Below, one piece after another: positions 50,612 to 59,423 of a stretch of DNA of 64,000 bases; the stretch's first letter is position 1; each line of letters starts with the position of its first letter. The notes under the pieces were generated by a model, which saw nothing but the letters and a program-made list of their open reading frames with translations, was not told the DNA's origin and did no database searches. The translations under genes and the position numbers were made by a program. Source of the DNA: Oscillospiraceae bacterium (GTDB taxonomy: Bacteria > Bacillota > Clostridia > Oscillospirales > CAG-272); NCBI GenBank assembly GCA_015063845.1, contig SVTJ01000001.1, forward strand, positions 62,001-126,000, read 5' to 3'.

Positions 50612-53596
50612 ATGAGCAACGAATATAATGTCAACGATATGTTGACTATGCTTAAGAGCTCTGTTAACTCACAGCAAGAGAATCCACCGCAAAATACAGA
50701 TATAGATGTGAGTGGTGATATGTCAGAGGATGCGCTTAAGGCGCAGCTCAAAAATAAATTTTTTGATAATGAAATAATTCCTTCGACCGAAGAGGAAAGT
50801 GCCATCGGTGAATATACTATTGACCATGATTTTCTGAGTGATATCGAAAATATGAGAGATCAGGAGCAAGAAGTTAAAGCGCACAAGGATGAGCTTCCCG
50901 AAGCTTCGATGGAAGAAGCACAGGAATTGGATGAGCCTCCGTTTGACGTTGATGTGAAAAAGAGTGTTGATGATGCACCTTTTGACGTTGATGCCGAAGA
51001 TAGCGAGGATGAAGCGACGTTTGAGCCTGAGGTGATTGCAGATGCGGAAAGCAAAGAGACGGGCGATGATACGTTTGTTTTTGAAGATTTTATACTTGTT
51101 CCCAATGAAGAGCCCGCATACTCCGAAGATAGCGAAAATATATCGGAGAGTGACGTTGAAGAGAAGATCGACGCTTTTGCCGAGAATGTTCAGATAGTTG
51201 CCGCCGAGGAGGACAGTGTTTTTATTGAAAACGTGTTTGATGAGACCGAAGATGAGGACGGAGATTTTGATGACGACGAGGACGCTGATGATCAAGTTAT
51301 TTTGGCAGACGATCTTTTCGAAAGTGCTGAGAAGGTGGCAGACGAAGCTCCCGTAGAACTGTCGGAGAGCATTGATGAATTGCTTAGTGTTGAAGAAATA
51401 GACGAATTTGAGGAATTCGATGAGAGCACTCCCGCCGACGAGACCGTTGATGTGGCAGAGACAAACGAGCAAGAAGATGTACAGGAAGAGGCACAAGAAG
51501 AGCCTCACGAGACTTTCATTGCTTCGATGAGAAAGATAGGGTTTGATTTTTCAAACGAAAGAACCGAAATCAAAGACACGTCAGAGCAGTCTCCCGTCGA
51601 GGATGCGGAGAGCGAAGAGCTTGGCGACGATCTCAGAGATGAGGATCTTGACTATTCGACAATAAATCTTATGATGCAGTTCTGCGACAAGGACGAGCTT
51701 GATAAGACTATTGGTGATGAAAAGATAGAGAGCTATTTGCGTCAAGAACAATCCGAGATAGCCGATGAACAGATATCCTCGGCTGGATTTGAGGGCGAGG
51801 AGTATTCAAATAACAAGCAAAATGAGCGCATATATGAGAATTATAAGCATGCTCGTTTTGTTGCGCTTGCAAAGCTTTGCGGTTGCGCGTTTCTTGCGGT
51901 AATAGCAACTGTTTTTGAGATGATCCCCTTACTCGGTGTAAATGCGGACGGTTTGTTCGATTACACGCAGTATCCCGCCGTTTACGTTTTGTTTGGCTTG
52001 CAATTTGTAGCGTTTGCCGCTGCAATCTGTTATAAACAGCTCTGGCAAGGTCTCAAGCGTGCATTCTCGTCTACACCAAACAAGGATTCTATCGTTGCGG
52101 TCATACTTGTTCTTACCTTTGTTTATGACGTGATAATCTCTATAATACTTGCTGTTACAGGTGACGATCTTCCCGCAATATTTAATGCTGTAGCCGTTAT
52201 TACGGTCGCAATTTCCGCTGCTGCCGATTACATTCGTATAACGGCAGAAATGCGTGCATTTTCTGTGTATTCTTCGGATGCGCAGAAATTCACAATGATA
52301 AAAGAAAGTAAGCAGGGAAGAGTTTCGTCCAAAATGTATGTCGGCGGTCTTCCTATGGAAAAAGACGTCTATACAATAAAGGCAATTGATTTTCCGCGTG
52401 GATTCTTTAAGTGCGTAGGTAAAGGCAGAAGTGCGGACAAAATAATAACCACGGCTCTTATACCGGTGCTTGTTATAAGCCTTATAGCCACGATCTTGAC
52501 GATAGTGTTGGGTGCGGGTGCGTATGATGCTTGCTCGGTATTCTTGCTTACCGTTTATGCTGTTTTGCCCATTGCATACATATATTCGGGTAATTTCCCC
52601 AATGCTTTCGCGGCACTAAAGCTTGCGAAGCGCGGCAGTGCCGTTGCGGGTGAAAAAATGATCGAGAAATACAACGGCTGTGACGTTATCGTATTTGAAG
52701 ATCTTCATATGTTTAGAAAGTGCAAGACCGAGGAGGTCGGTATCGCGATGTACGATACGCGATTTGCGTATCTCACGCTTGGCTGTATTGATGCACTCTA
52801 TTCAAAAATAGGCGGACCTCTTTCGGGTATGCAGATGCAGCTTCCCGACGTTTTCAAGTTCACCGACGTATCTATTCGCCGTATAACACGTAACGGTGTT
52901 GAGGCTGTGATAGACAAAAAGCATGTGATAATTGCGGGTGACATTGAGTTTATGAAGCGTTACGGACTTGCTTTTCCCGAGGATGAAAAGAAGAGTGACC
53001 GTTCGTCACTTTGTGTGTCTATAAACGGAGCTGTTTCGGCAAAGCTCAGCGTAAGATATGAGACTGAGCCCGTATTCGAAATGATAGTCGAAAGACTGTA
53101 CTCGGAGGGCATACTTTGCGCCATTGAAACGTACGACCCACTTATAAACAGCGCGATGCTTCAAAGAGCCAGAACACTTGGCTCGTCTCCCATCAGTGTT
53201 ATACATATGAATGCGGAAGATTTTGTTAAGAAAGAGGTGTCGGATTTCCGCGAGGAGCTTGACGGTATTGTATCTTGCGCTTCAAAGCTCAAGCTTGCAG
53301 AGGCTGAAGTGTGGGTGAAGCGTCAGTCGAAGATAAACAAGATACTTAAGACAGTCGCGATCGCATTTTCGGCGGGCGGCGCATTGCTGGTGACGCTGTT
53401 TGTTGCAGGCGGAGTGGTCGGAGCTATAAATCAGTTCCATATTCTTATGTATCTGTTGGCTCAGATAACCGCAGCGACGGTGATAATGCTTTTGAAATTC
53501 CCAAGAAAAAACTATTTTACTACTGACGCGCTGTATTTTGAGTATGAAAAACAGCACGAGAAAGAATTGAAAAAGCAGCAGGACAAAGACAATTAA
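50612..53596 (+). CDS. Large acidic membrane protein with a degenerate P1B-type ATPase fold
   Basis: A 994-residue protein with no recognised name. Residues 1 to about 405 are acidic and low-complexity, with repeated PPFDVDV/APFDVDA units. From about 410 on, the layout matches heavy-metal P1B-ATPases: two membrane segments, the GLKRAFSSTPNKDSIVAVI block, an actuator-like domain, a further membrane pair, AALKLAKRGSAVAGEKMIEKYNGCDVIVF, a soluble domain, and a final membrane pair. Catalytic motifs are lost. The phosphorylation DKTGT reads Glu696-Asp-Leu-His-Met700, the membrane CPC site reads LPIAYIYS, and no TGE was found. It probably does not pump ions. Cotranscription with the upstream methyltransferase and the downstream radical SAM gene is likely. 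Its role is unknown. Confidence 0.75.
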   Translation: MSNEYNVNDMLTMLKSSVNSQQENPPQNTDIDVSGDMSEDALKAQLKNKFFDNEIIPSTEEESAIGEYTIDHDFLSDIENMRDQEQEVKAHKDELPEASMEEAQELDEPPFDVDVKKSVDDAPFDVDAEDSEDEATFEPEVIADAESKETGDDTFVFEDFILVPNEEPAYSEDSENISESDVEEKIDAFAENVQIVAAEEDSVFIENVFDETEDEDGDFDDDEDADDQVILADDLFESAEKVADEAPVELSESIDELLSVEEIDEFEEFDESTPADETVDVAETNEQEDVQEEAQEEPHETFIASMRKIGFDFSNERTEIKDTSEQSPVEDAESEELGDDLRDEDLDYSTINLMMQFCDKDELDKTIGDEKIESYLRQEQSEIADEQISSAGFEGEEYSNNKQNERIYENYKHARFVALAKLCGCAFLAVIATVFEMIPLLGVNADGLFDYTQYPAVYVLFGLQFVAFAAAICYKQLWQGLKRAFSSTPNKDSIVAVILVLTFVYDVIISIILAVTGDDLPAIFNAVAVITVAISAAADYIRITAEMRAFSVYSSDAQKFTMIKESKQGRVSSKMYVGGLPMEKDVYTIKAIDFPRGFFKCVGKGRSADKIITTALIPVLVISLIATILTIVLGAGAYDACSVFLLTVYAVLPIAYIYSGNFPNAFAALKLAKRGSAVAGEKMIEKYNGCDVIVFEDLHMFRKCKTEEVGIAMYDTRFAYLTLGCIDALYSKIGGPLSGMQMQLPDVFKFTDVSIRRITRNGVEAVIDKKHVIIAGDIEFMKRYGLAFPEDEKKSDRSSLCVSINGAVSAKLSVRYETEPVFEMIVERLYSEGILCAIETYDPLINSAMLQRARTLGSSPISVIHMNAEDFVKKEVSDFREELDGIVSCASKLKLAEAEVWVKRQSKINKILKTVAIAFSAGGALLVTLFVAGGVVGAINQFHILMYLLAQITAATVIMLLKFPRKNYFTTDALYFEYEKQHEKELKKQQDKDN

Positions 53597-53617
53597 TCAG
53601 ATAAGAAAGACGTTAAA

Positions 53618-55477
53618 ATGAACAAAGAAAAAAGCACGATACTCAAGTCCGTAACAAAGCCCGGAAGATACTCGGGCGGTGAATACGGTCAGATAATAAA
53701 GGATAAAACAAAGGTCAAAGCGCGCTTTGCGTTTTGCTTTCCCGATACGTATGAGATAGGAATGTCCAACCTTGGATTGAGAATACTTTACGGAGTTCTT
53801 AATAAAGAGGATGACGTATGGTGTGAGCGCGTTTATGACCCGTGGGTGGATATGCAGGAAAAGATGCGTGAGCACAACTTGCCGCTCTGCGCTTGTGAGA
53901 GCGGAGACCCCTTGACGGTGTTTGATATGGTTGGATTTACGCTTCAGTATGAGATGAGCTATACCAACGTTCTAAATATGCTTGATCTTGCAGGTATTCC
54001 TTTGTATGCTAAGGATAGAGACGATAGCTTCCCGATAATCATTGGCGGAGGCCCTTGTGCATATAATGCCGAGCCCGTTGCGGACTTCTTCGACCTTTTC
54101 GATATAGGTGAGGGGGAAGAAATGCTCCCCGAGCTTTGCCGTCTTTATATCAAAATGAAAGACGAGGGAAGATACACAAAGCAAGCATATCTCCGCGAGG
54201 CGGCAAGAACTATTGAGGGGGTATACGTTCCGTCGTTTTACGACGTTACGTATAATGATGACGGGACTATAAAGGCGTATACACCTATTTACGACGATAT
54301 ACCAAAGCAGGTCAAAAAGAGAATAATCACCGATATGGATAAGGCGTATTTCCCCGACAAGGTGGTTATGCCGTACATAGAAACTGTACACGACAGAGTT
54401 ATGCTTGAGGTGTATAGAGGCTGTATCAGAGGCTGCCGCTTCTGTCAGGCGGGAATGATATACCGTCCCGTAAGAGAGAAAACTCCCGAGGTGCTCAACG
54501 AGCAGGCAAAATGTCTTTATGAAGCAACGGGATACGACGAGATATCGCTGACCTCACTTTCTATTAGTGACTATACCCAGCTTGAAAAGCTTACAGAGCA
54601 GCTGCTTGAATGGACAAATGACAATATGGTCAGCCTTTCGCTTCCGTCACTCCGTGTGGATAGCTTTACTAAGGAGCTTATGGACAAGATAGCTTCGGTC
54701 CGCTCCTCGTCGCTGACCTTCGCGCCCGAGGCGGGAACTCAGAGACTACGTGACGTTATCAATAAAAACGTTCGTGAGGACGATCTGCTCAGAGCCGTAA
54801 ACGTCGCTTTTGAAGCTGGCAAGAATACCGTCAAGCTGTATTTTATGTCCGGACTTCCTACGGAGACTTATGAGGATCTGAAGGGAATTGCCGATCTTGC
54901 GGTGTCTGTTATTGATGCTTACTATAAGTGTCCTACGAGAAACAAGGCAAAGAAGCCTCAGGTCACGATAAGCGTTTCCTGCTTTATTCCTAAGCCTTTT
55001 ACTCCGTTCCAATGGGAGGCCCAGGATACTATGGAGATGCTTGCCGAGAAGCAGGAATACCTTGGCTCTCAAATAACGGATAGAAAGATAAGATATACTC
55101 ACCACGATGCCCGTGTCAGCCGTGTTGAGGCGGTGCTCGCACGAGGTGACCGTCGTCTTGCACCCGCGCTTGAGCTTGCTTGCCGTGAGGGCTTTAAGTT
55201 CGACTCTTGGGACGAGTGCTTTGATTACGATAAATGGATGTCGGTGTTTGAGCGCACTGGTGTTGACCCCGCATTCTATGCAAACCGCGCATTTGGTCTT
55301 GATGAGGTGCTTCCTTGGGATATTATCGACTGCGGAGTATCAAAGGAATTCTTCCTGCGTGAAAGAGCAAAGGCATATGGTGAGACTACAACGCCCAACT
55401 GCCGTGAAAAGTGTAGCGGTTGCGGCGCAAATGCTTTAGGAGGTGAGAGAACGTGTTGCCCGAAAAAAGCAAATTGA
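53618..55477 (+). CDS. B12-binding-like/radical SAM protein (TIGR03960 family)
   Basis: A 619-residue enzyme. The N-terminal half resembles a cobalamin-binding domain (FAFCFPDTYEIGMSNLGLRILY, GGGPCAYNAEPVADFFDLFDIGEGEE). The radical SAM cluster motif is Cys269-x3-Cys273-x2-Cys276 in YRGCIRGCRFCQAG. The barrel follows (SLSISDYTQLEKL, LTFAPEAGTQRLRDVINKN, YFMSGLPTETYEDLKGI). A C-terminal cysteine-rich tail (CREKCSGCG ... CC) could hold a second cluster. The family is typically followed, and sometimes fused, with a DUF2344 protein, as here. Its substrate is not established; the usual genomic setting near rng and L21/L27 genes has suggested RNA or ribosome modification. Confidence 0.85.
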   Translation: MNKEKSTILKSVTKPGRYSGGEYGQIIKDKTKVKARFAFCFPDTYEIGMSNLGLRILYGVLNKEDDVWCERVYDPWVDMQEKMREHNLPLCACESGDPLTVFDMVGFTLQYEMSYTNVLNMLDLAGIPLYAKDRDDSFPIIIGGGPCAYNAEPVADFFDLFDIGEGEEMLPELCRLYIKMKDEGRYTKQAYLREAARTIEGVYVPSFYDVTYNDDGTIKAYTPIYDDIPKQVKKRIITDMDKAYFPDKVVMPYIETVHDRVMLEVYRGCIRGCRFCQAGMIYRPVREKTPEVLNEQAKCLYEATGYDEISLTSLSISDYTQLEKLTEQLLEWTNDNMVSLSLPSLRVDSFTKELMDKIASVRSSSLTFAPEAGTQRLRDVINKNVREDDLLRAVNVAFEAGKNTVKLYFMSGLPTETYEDLKGIADLAVSVIDAYYKCPTRNKAKKPQVTISVSCFIPKPFTPFQWEAQDTMEMLAEKQEYLGSQITDRKIRYTHHDARVSRVEAVLARGDRRLAPALELACREGFKFDSWDECFDYDKWMSVFERTGVDPAFYANRAFGLDEVLPWDIIDCGVSKEFFLRERAKAYGETTTPNCREKCSGCGANALGGERTCCPKKAN

Positions 55478-56196
55478 CCGAAAAAAAGCGACTCAGATCG
55501 CTCCCCGAGCTTGAGCGTCCTCTTACTGTAAGACTTAAGTTTAGAAAAACGGGTAGCCTACAATATATCTCGCATCTTGATCTTCAAAGAACCTTTATGA
55601 GAGTTATCGTAAGAGCGTGTATACCTGCGTGGTATACAAAAGGCTTTAATCCGCACGCAAAGCTTGTTTTTTCAACTCCTCTGAGTGTTGGCGCGCAGAG
55701 CACTTGCGAATATCTTGATATAAGAATAGACAGGGAAATGTCCTGCGATGAGATAAAGGATAGGCTAAACGCGGAGCTTACGGACGAGCTTTATATTACC
55801 GACGCATATATTCCCAAAAATGATTTTTCGGAGATAGCATGGTCGTCGTATGATATAGAAATACGCACGGCGGAAGCAAACGCAGAGCTTGCGAGCAAGG
55901 CAAAGACGTTGCTTACGACCTCTCCTCTTATGATGATAAAAAAGAGTAAGTCGGGAGAGAAAGAGGTCGATATAATTCCTATGATTAAGAGCGTGGATGC
56001 TTATTATCACGAGGAGAATAAAACACTTAAAATAAAGTGCGTTCTCAGCGCTTCAAGCACAGTTTATCTCAACCCCGAAATGCTCATAACGGCACTTAAG
56101 AACAATCTTGGTATTATGAGCGGTGATCCTACCGAGGAATGGTACACCATTATGAGAACGGGGCTTTATACGGGTGAGTTGGAAATATTTAGATAG
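55453..56196 (+). CDS. Radical SAM-linked protein (TIGR03936/DUF2344)
   Basis: A 247-residue partner protein. Its conserved start (RLKFRKTGSLQYISHLDLQRTFMRVIVRACIPAWYTKGFNPHAKLVFSTPLSVG) is diagnostic of DUF2344. The likely start is a GTG at 55453, six to seven bases after AGGAGGTGA, and it overlaps the upstream gene's last 25 bases, so the two are coupled. The usual next genes (rng, rplU, rpmA) are absent. Instead an AT-rich unknown membrane-protein gene follows. Confidence 0.87.
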   Translation: MLPEKSKLTEKKRLRSLPELERPLTVRLKFRKTGSLQYISHLDLQRTFMRVIVRACIPAWYTKGFNPHAKLVFSTPLSVGAQSTCEYLDIRIDREMSCDEIKDRLNAELTDELYITDAYIPKNDFSEIAWSSYDIEIRTAEANAELASKAKTLLTTSPLMMIKKSKSGEKEVDIIPMIKSVDAYYHEENKTLKIKCVLSASSTVYLNPEMLITALKNNLGIMSGDPTEEWYTIMRTGLYTGELEIFR

Positions 56197-56250
56197 GATT
56201 CTACACTATTGAGTAATAAACATAAATGAACATTTGGAGGACATCTTGGT

Positions 56251-57576
56251 ATGCAAAACATTGACGCTTTATTGGAACAATATAAAGTAAGTATTTATAC
56301 AGGAGATTCTGATCACGTCAAAGACTGGAACTTTCTTGTTGAAAATTGTGATCATAGTGCTATCTGCGATATGATAAATACATTGTGTGAGAATAGAGTT
56401 GTTAACGGGTGCGCTTTGTTTATATGTGAATATGAATACGGTATGCTGAAATACAAAAAGGGCTATAAAAAGTTTGAATTTATATGTACCGTTGATGATA
56501 AGGCAGTGACTAAAAAATTTTATGCTAAAGTGGTTTATCCTAATCAAATAAAGTTCACTGCTAAATACGAAAGAACTCAAAAGGCTCAGTTGTTAAAGGA
56601 GCAAAAAAAATATCAACCTTCCAAAAGAATATCTTTGGAAAAACAACAGAAATTAGAAAAAGCAAGAGCAATAAAGTTGGAAAAACAACGAATTAGACGT
56701 ATAAAACTGGACAAAGCATTCAGAATAATTAAAAGAGTTCTCGATATAACTTCAATTATTCTTATGGTTTGTGTATGTATATTCTTTTGTGTTGTTTCGA
56801 TAATGATGCTAAAAGATAACTCAGATGTTGATGATATAAAGATATTTATGGCAGACCATTATTCTTTTGAGGATGTAACTGATCAGAATATTGATGCAAC
56901 TGTAATGCTTTCTTTGCTGTTTTCTTTCGGTATATTGGGTTTCTTGGCAACGAGATGCCGCCATTATTGCAAGGGGGCATTAATTTCCAAGATTATTAAT
57001 GGAATATTACTTGGAGTATTTATTGCGGCATATGTCGGATTGACTATTACAACCATTGTTGAGTATTCAAAGTATGGAATAAGAGAGGTTTGTAACGGTA
57101 GTGCGGCAGATTGGTTTTTACATTCATTCCAAAGCTGGTTTGCAGTGTTTTCTATTTTTTTCACATTAGCGTCAATTATATGGTTTATTATTGCTATGGT
57201 ATATGACTTCTACAGTATAATCACAACAATAGGATATATATTGATAATAGTGGCACTTCCTTTGATGTTTGTTGTAGTTTGTGTGGGATTGTGTGTGTTG
57301 ATTCTTGGTGCTATTGGTGGTACAGAAAAAGATGAAGGCATTGGTTCGCTATTTTCAAGAATGGGAGACGATGGTGGATCATCAGATGACTCTTCAACAT
57401 ATAGCTATTATTCGAGCTACGGCGGACGTCAAGAGTTGACCACTACGGATGGCAAGACTTTTTACGATAGTAGCGGGCATATTGTCGGAAGAAGCGATGA
57501 TAATGGTACAACATTAAATTTGACCAATTATATGGGTGAAACGGTTGATAACGTTGAACTTCGAAAAGAAGATTAA
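56251..57576 (+). CDS. AT-rich unknown membrane protein with charged N-terminal domain
   Basis: Not recognised. 441 residues: a soluble N-terminal domain (1-105), a strongly basic coiled-coil-like stretch (about 110-160, EKQQKLEKARAIKLEKQRIRRIKL), about five membrane segments (about 165-365), then a Gly/Ser/Asp-rich tail ending in a short domain (TTTDGKTFYDSSGHIVGRSDDNG). Base composition and codon use are clearly more AT-rich than the genes around it, suggesting recent arrival. It sits where rng/rplU/rpmA genes normally follow the radical SAM pair. A terminator closes it, and its ribosome binding site (GGAGG) is about ten bases from the ATG. Confidence 0.7.
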   Translation: MQNIDALLEQYKVSIYTGDSDHVKDWNFLVENCDHSAICDMINTLCENRVVNGCALFICEYEYGMLKYKKGYKKFEFICTVDDKAVTKKFYAKVVYPNQIKFTAKYERTQKAQLLKEQKKYQPSKRISLEKQQKLEKARAIKLEKQRIRRIKLDKAFRIIKRVLDITSIILMVCVCIFFCVVSIMMLKDNSDVDDIKIFMADHYSFEDVTDQNIDATVMLSLLFSFGILGFLATRCRHYCKGALISKIINGILLGVFIAAYVGLTITTIVEYSKYGIREVCNGSAADWFLHSFQSWFAVFSIFFTLASIIWFIIAMVYDFYSIITTIGYILIIVALPLMFVVVCVGLCVLILGAIGGTEKDEGIGSLFSRMGDDGGSSDDSSTYSYYSSYGGRQELTTTDGKTFYDSSGHIVGRSDDNGTTLNLTNYMGETVDNVELRKED

Positions 57577-57605
57577 CATAAAATTGATGTTTTTTAGTTA
57601 AATTA

Positions 57606-57645
57606 AAAACAGTGCCAAAGCAAATGAAAGCTTTGGCACTGTTTT
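57606..57645. terminator. Bidirectional terminator between the AT-rich gene and mnmA
   Basis: A 15-base-pair stem (57606-57620 with 57631-57645) has A-run and T-run flanks and lies between two convergent genes. Confidence 0.85.
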
Positions 57646-57682
57646 GTTTATACGTAAAGAAATATAGTTACGTTATACTTGT

Positions 57683-58747
57683 TTATTCAATAATCCCGCC
57701 GCCGACTACCGTGTCGCCATCGTAAAAAACTACTGATTGACCGCTCGCGATCGCTCTTTGCGGTAGGTCAAATTTGACTGAAAGTCTATTGCCGTCAAGC
57801 TTGGTTACAGTAGCCATCGCGGGAGTATGTCTATACCGTATTTTTGCTTGCAATCTTACGGGTGTATCAAAGCTTTCATCAGTCAAGATGTTTATATCTG
57901 TTGCCGTCAAGGTATCTTTATAAAGCTGCTCGTCGGTACAAAGCATTACTGTGTTTGAGGTGACGTTTTTTTCTCCTACGAACATAGGAACGCCAAAAGC
58001 TACGCCGAGTCCTTTGCGCTGACCGATAGTGTAATTTATTATTCCTGAATGCTCACCGATGATATTTCCGTCGGTATCGATAAATCTTCCGCAAGGAAAA
58101 TCATAGTTACAGTTGCTTTTTATAAAGGACGCATAATCTCCGTCCGTAATAAAGCAAATATCCTGACTATCGGAACGATGAGCGTTAGAAAAGCCGTTTT
58201 CTTCGGCGATTTCTCTTATCTCGGGCTTTGAATAGTCGCCAAGCGGGAAATATAAAAAGGGAAGCAGCTCTTTTTTTATTGACCATAGAAAATAAGACTG
58301 ATCTTTATTTTCGTCCTTAGCTTTTTTTAGCAAATACTTTCCGTTTTCTTGCTCAATTCTCGCGTAATGTCCTGTTGCGAGCGCATCGTAGCCAAGTGAG
58401 CGCGCAGCATCAAACAGCTTTCCGAATTTTATATGCCTATTACATTCAACGCAAGGATTGGGGGTAGCTCCGTTTATATAGTCGCTTATAAATTTATCTA
58501 CGACCTTTTGTCTGAAGCTGTCTCCCAAAGAGAGCACGTGATGGGGAATGCTGAGGTTGTCTGCAATTTCCTTGGCATCAGCGCAGTTTTGGTCAAGTGT
58601 GCCGTCATCGGTATCGGTGATAATTTTGTCATTATCCCAAACCTTCATAGTGATGCCGCCGAGTGTGTGTCCTTCATTCTTCAGGAGCAAAGCGGCAACG
58701 GCGCTATCCACGCCGCCACTCATTGCTACAAGTACTTTTTTTTTCAT
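57683..58747 (-). CDS. mnmA: tRNA-specific 2-thiouridylase MnmA
   Basis: A 354-residue enzyme. The ATP-pyrophosphatase loop is SGGVDSAVAA. The two catalytic cysteines sit in NPCVECNRHIKF and DSQDICFITDGDY. GYDALATGHYARIE, NYTIGQRKGLGVA and the C-terminal beta domain are normal. It adds sulfur to U34 of Lys, Glu and Gln tRNAs, using persulfide from a cysteine desulfurase not present here. trmL lies just upstream, four bases away, so both tRNA-modifying genes form one transcript from the promoter at 59285-59313. Confidence 0.95.
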   Translation of the reverse strand: MKKKVLVAMSGGVDSAVAALLLKNEGHTLGGITMKVWDNDKIITDTDDGTLDQNCADAKEIADNLSIPHHVLSLGDSFRQKVVDKFISDYINGATPNPCVECNRHIKFGKLFDAARSLGYDALATGHYARIEQENGKYLLKKAKDENKDQSYFLWSIKKELLPFLYFPLGDYSKPEIREIAEENGFSNAHRSDSQDICFITDGDYASFIKSNCNYDFPCGRFIDTDGNIIGEHSGIINYTIGQRKGLGVAFGVPMFVGEKNVTSNTVMLCTDEQLYKDTLTATDINILTDESFDTPVRLQAKIRYRHTPAMATVTKLDGNRLSVKFDLPQRAIASGQSVVFYDGDTVVGGGIIE

Positions 58748-58751
58748 ATGA

Positions 58752-59255
58752 TCACCAATCTCTTGTAGTTAATTTGCCTTGTGCAATAAGGTTTTCAAAG
58801 CCTTTTTGGCGTATTATCTCATACACGGCTATTGCTACCGAATTGGAAAGATTGAGCGAGCGAATGGTATCTCTCATAGGTATACGCACACAAAAGTCTT
58901 TATTATCATATAGGATATCCTCGGGAATCCCGCGTGTTTCCTTGCCAAACATAATAAAAACATTGTCGGGGTACTCAATTTCCGTGTATCCCTTGGGGGC
59001 TTTTGTGGAAAAATAATAAGTATTTCCGATAGCTTCGGGACGCTTTGTGAGAAAGTCCGCGTAGTTATCATAATAGGTTATATCAAGCTTGTCCCAATAG
59101 TCAAGACCTGCTCTCTTGAGCTTTCTGTCGTCTATCTCAAAACCCATAGGACGGATTATGTGAAGGGAAGCACCCGTGGCAGCGCAGGTGCGGGCGATAT
59201 TTCCCGTGTTCTGCGGTATTTCGGGCTCGTGCAAAACTATGTTTATTCTATACAT
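58752..59255 (-). CDS. trmL: tRNA (cytidine(34)-2'-O)-methyltransferase TrmL
   Basis: A 167-residue minimal SPOUT methyltransferase. The knot motifs are HEPEIPQNTGNIARTCAATGASLHIIRPMGF, MFGKETRGIPE and RSLNLSNSVAIAVYEIIRQ. It methylates the wobble base ribose of certain leucine tRNAs. It begins the two-gene set with mnmA, both acting on tRNA position 34. Confidence 0.92.
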   Translation of the reverse strand: MYRINIVLHEPEIPQNTGNIARTCAATGASLHIIRPMGFEIDDRKLKRAGLDYWDKLDITYYDNYADFLTKRPEAIGNTYYFSTKAPKGYTEIEYPDNVFIMFGKETRGIPEDILYDNKDFCVRIPMRDTIRSLNLSNSVAIAVYEIIRQKGFENLIAQGKLTTRDW

Positions 59256-59284
59256 AACTAAATTCCTTTTGTTTTTATGAGTAT

Positions 59285-59313
59285 ATTATATTATCTTTTT
59301 ATATATTTTTCAA
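59285..59313 (-). promoter_or_regulatory. Promoter of trmL-mnmA
   Basis: On the minus strand TTGAAA (59313-59308) and TATAAT (59290-59285) are 17 bases apart. It diverges from the secA promoter about 50 bases away. Confidence 0.75.
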
Positions 59314-59364
59314 GGGTATAGAAAAAAGTTTACAAAGAACGCCCCCACTTGTTCGTTAATTCTC

Positions 59365-59393
59365 TTGAAAATGACATAAAAATGTAGTATAAT
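59365..59393 (+). promoter_or_regulatory. Promoter of secA
   Basis: TTGAAA (59365-59370) and TATAAT (59388-59393) are exactly 17 bases apart, 30 bases before the start codon. Confidence 0.82.
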
Positions 59394-59423
59394 AAAATGA
59401 ATATATGTTTTTTGGAGGTCACT

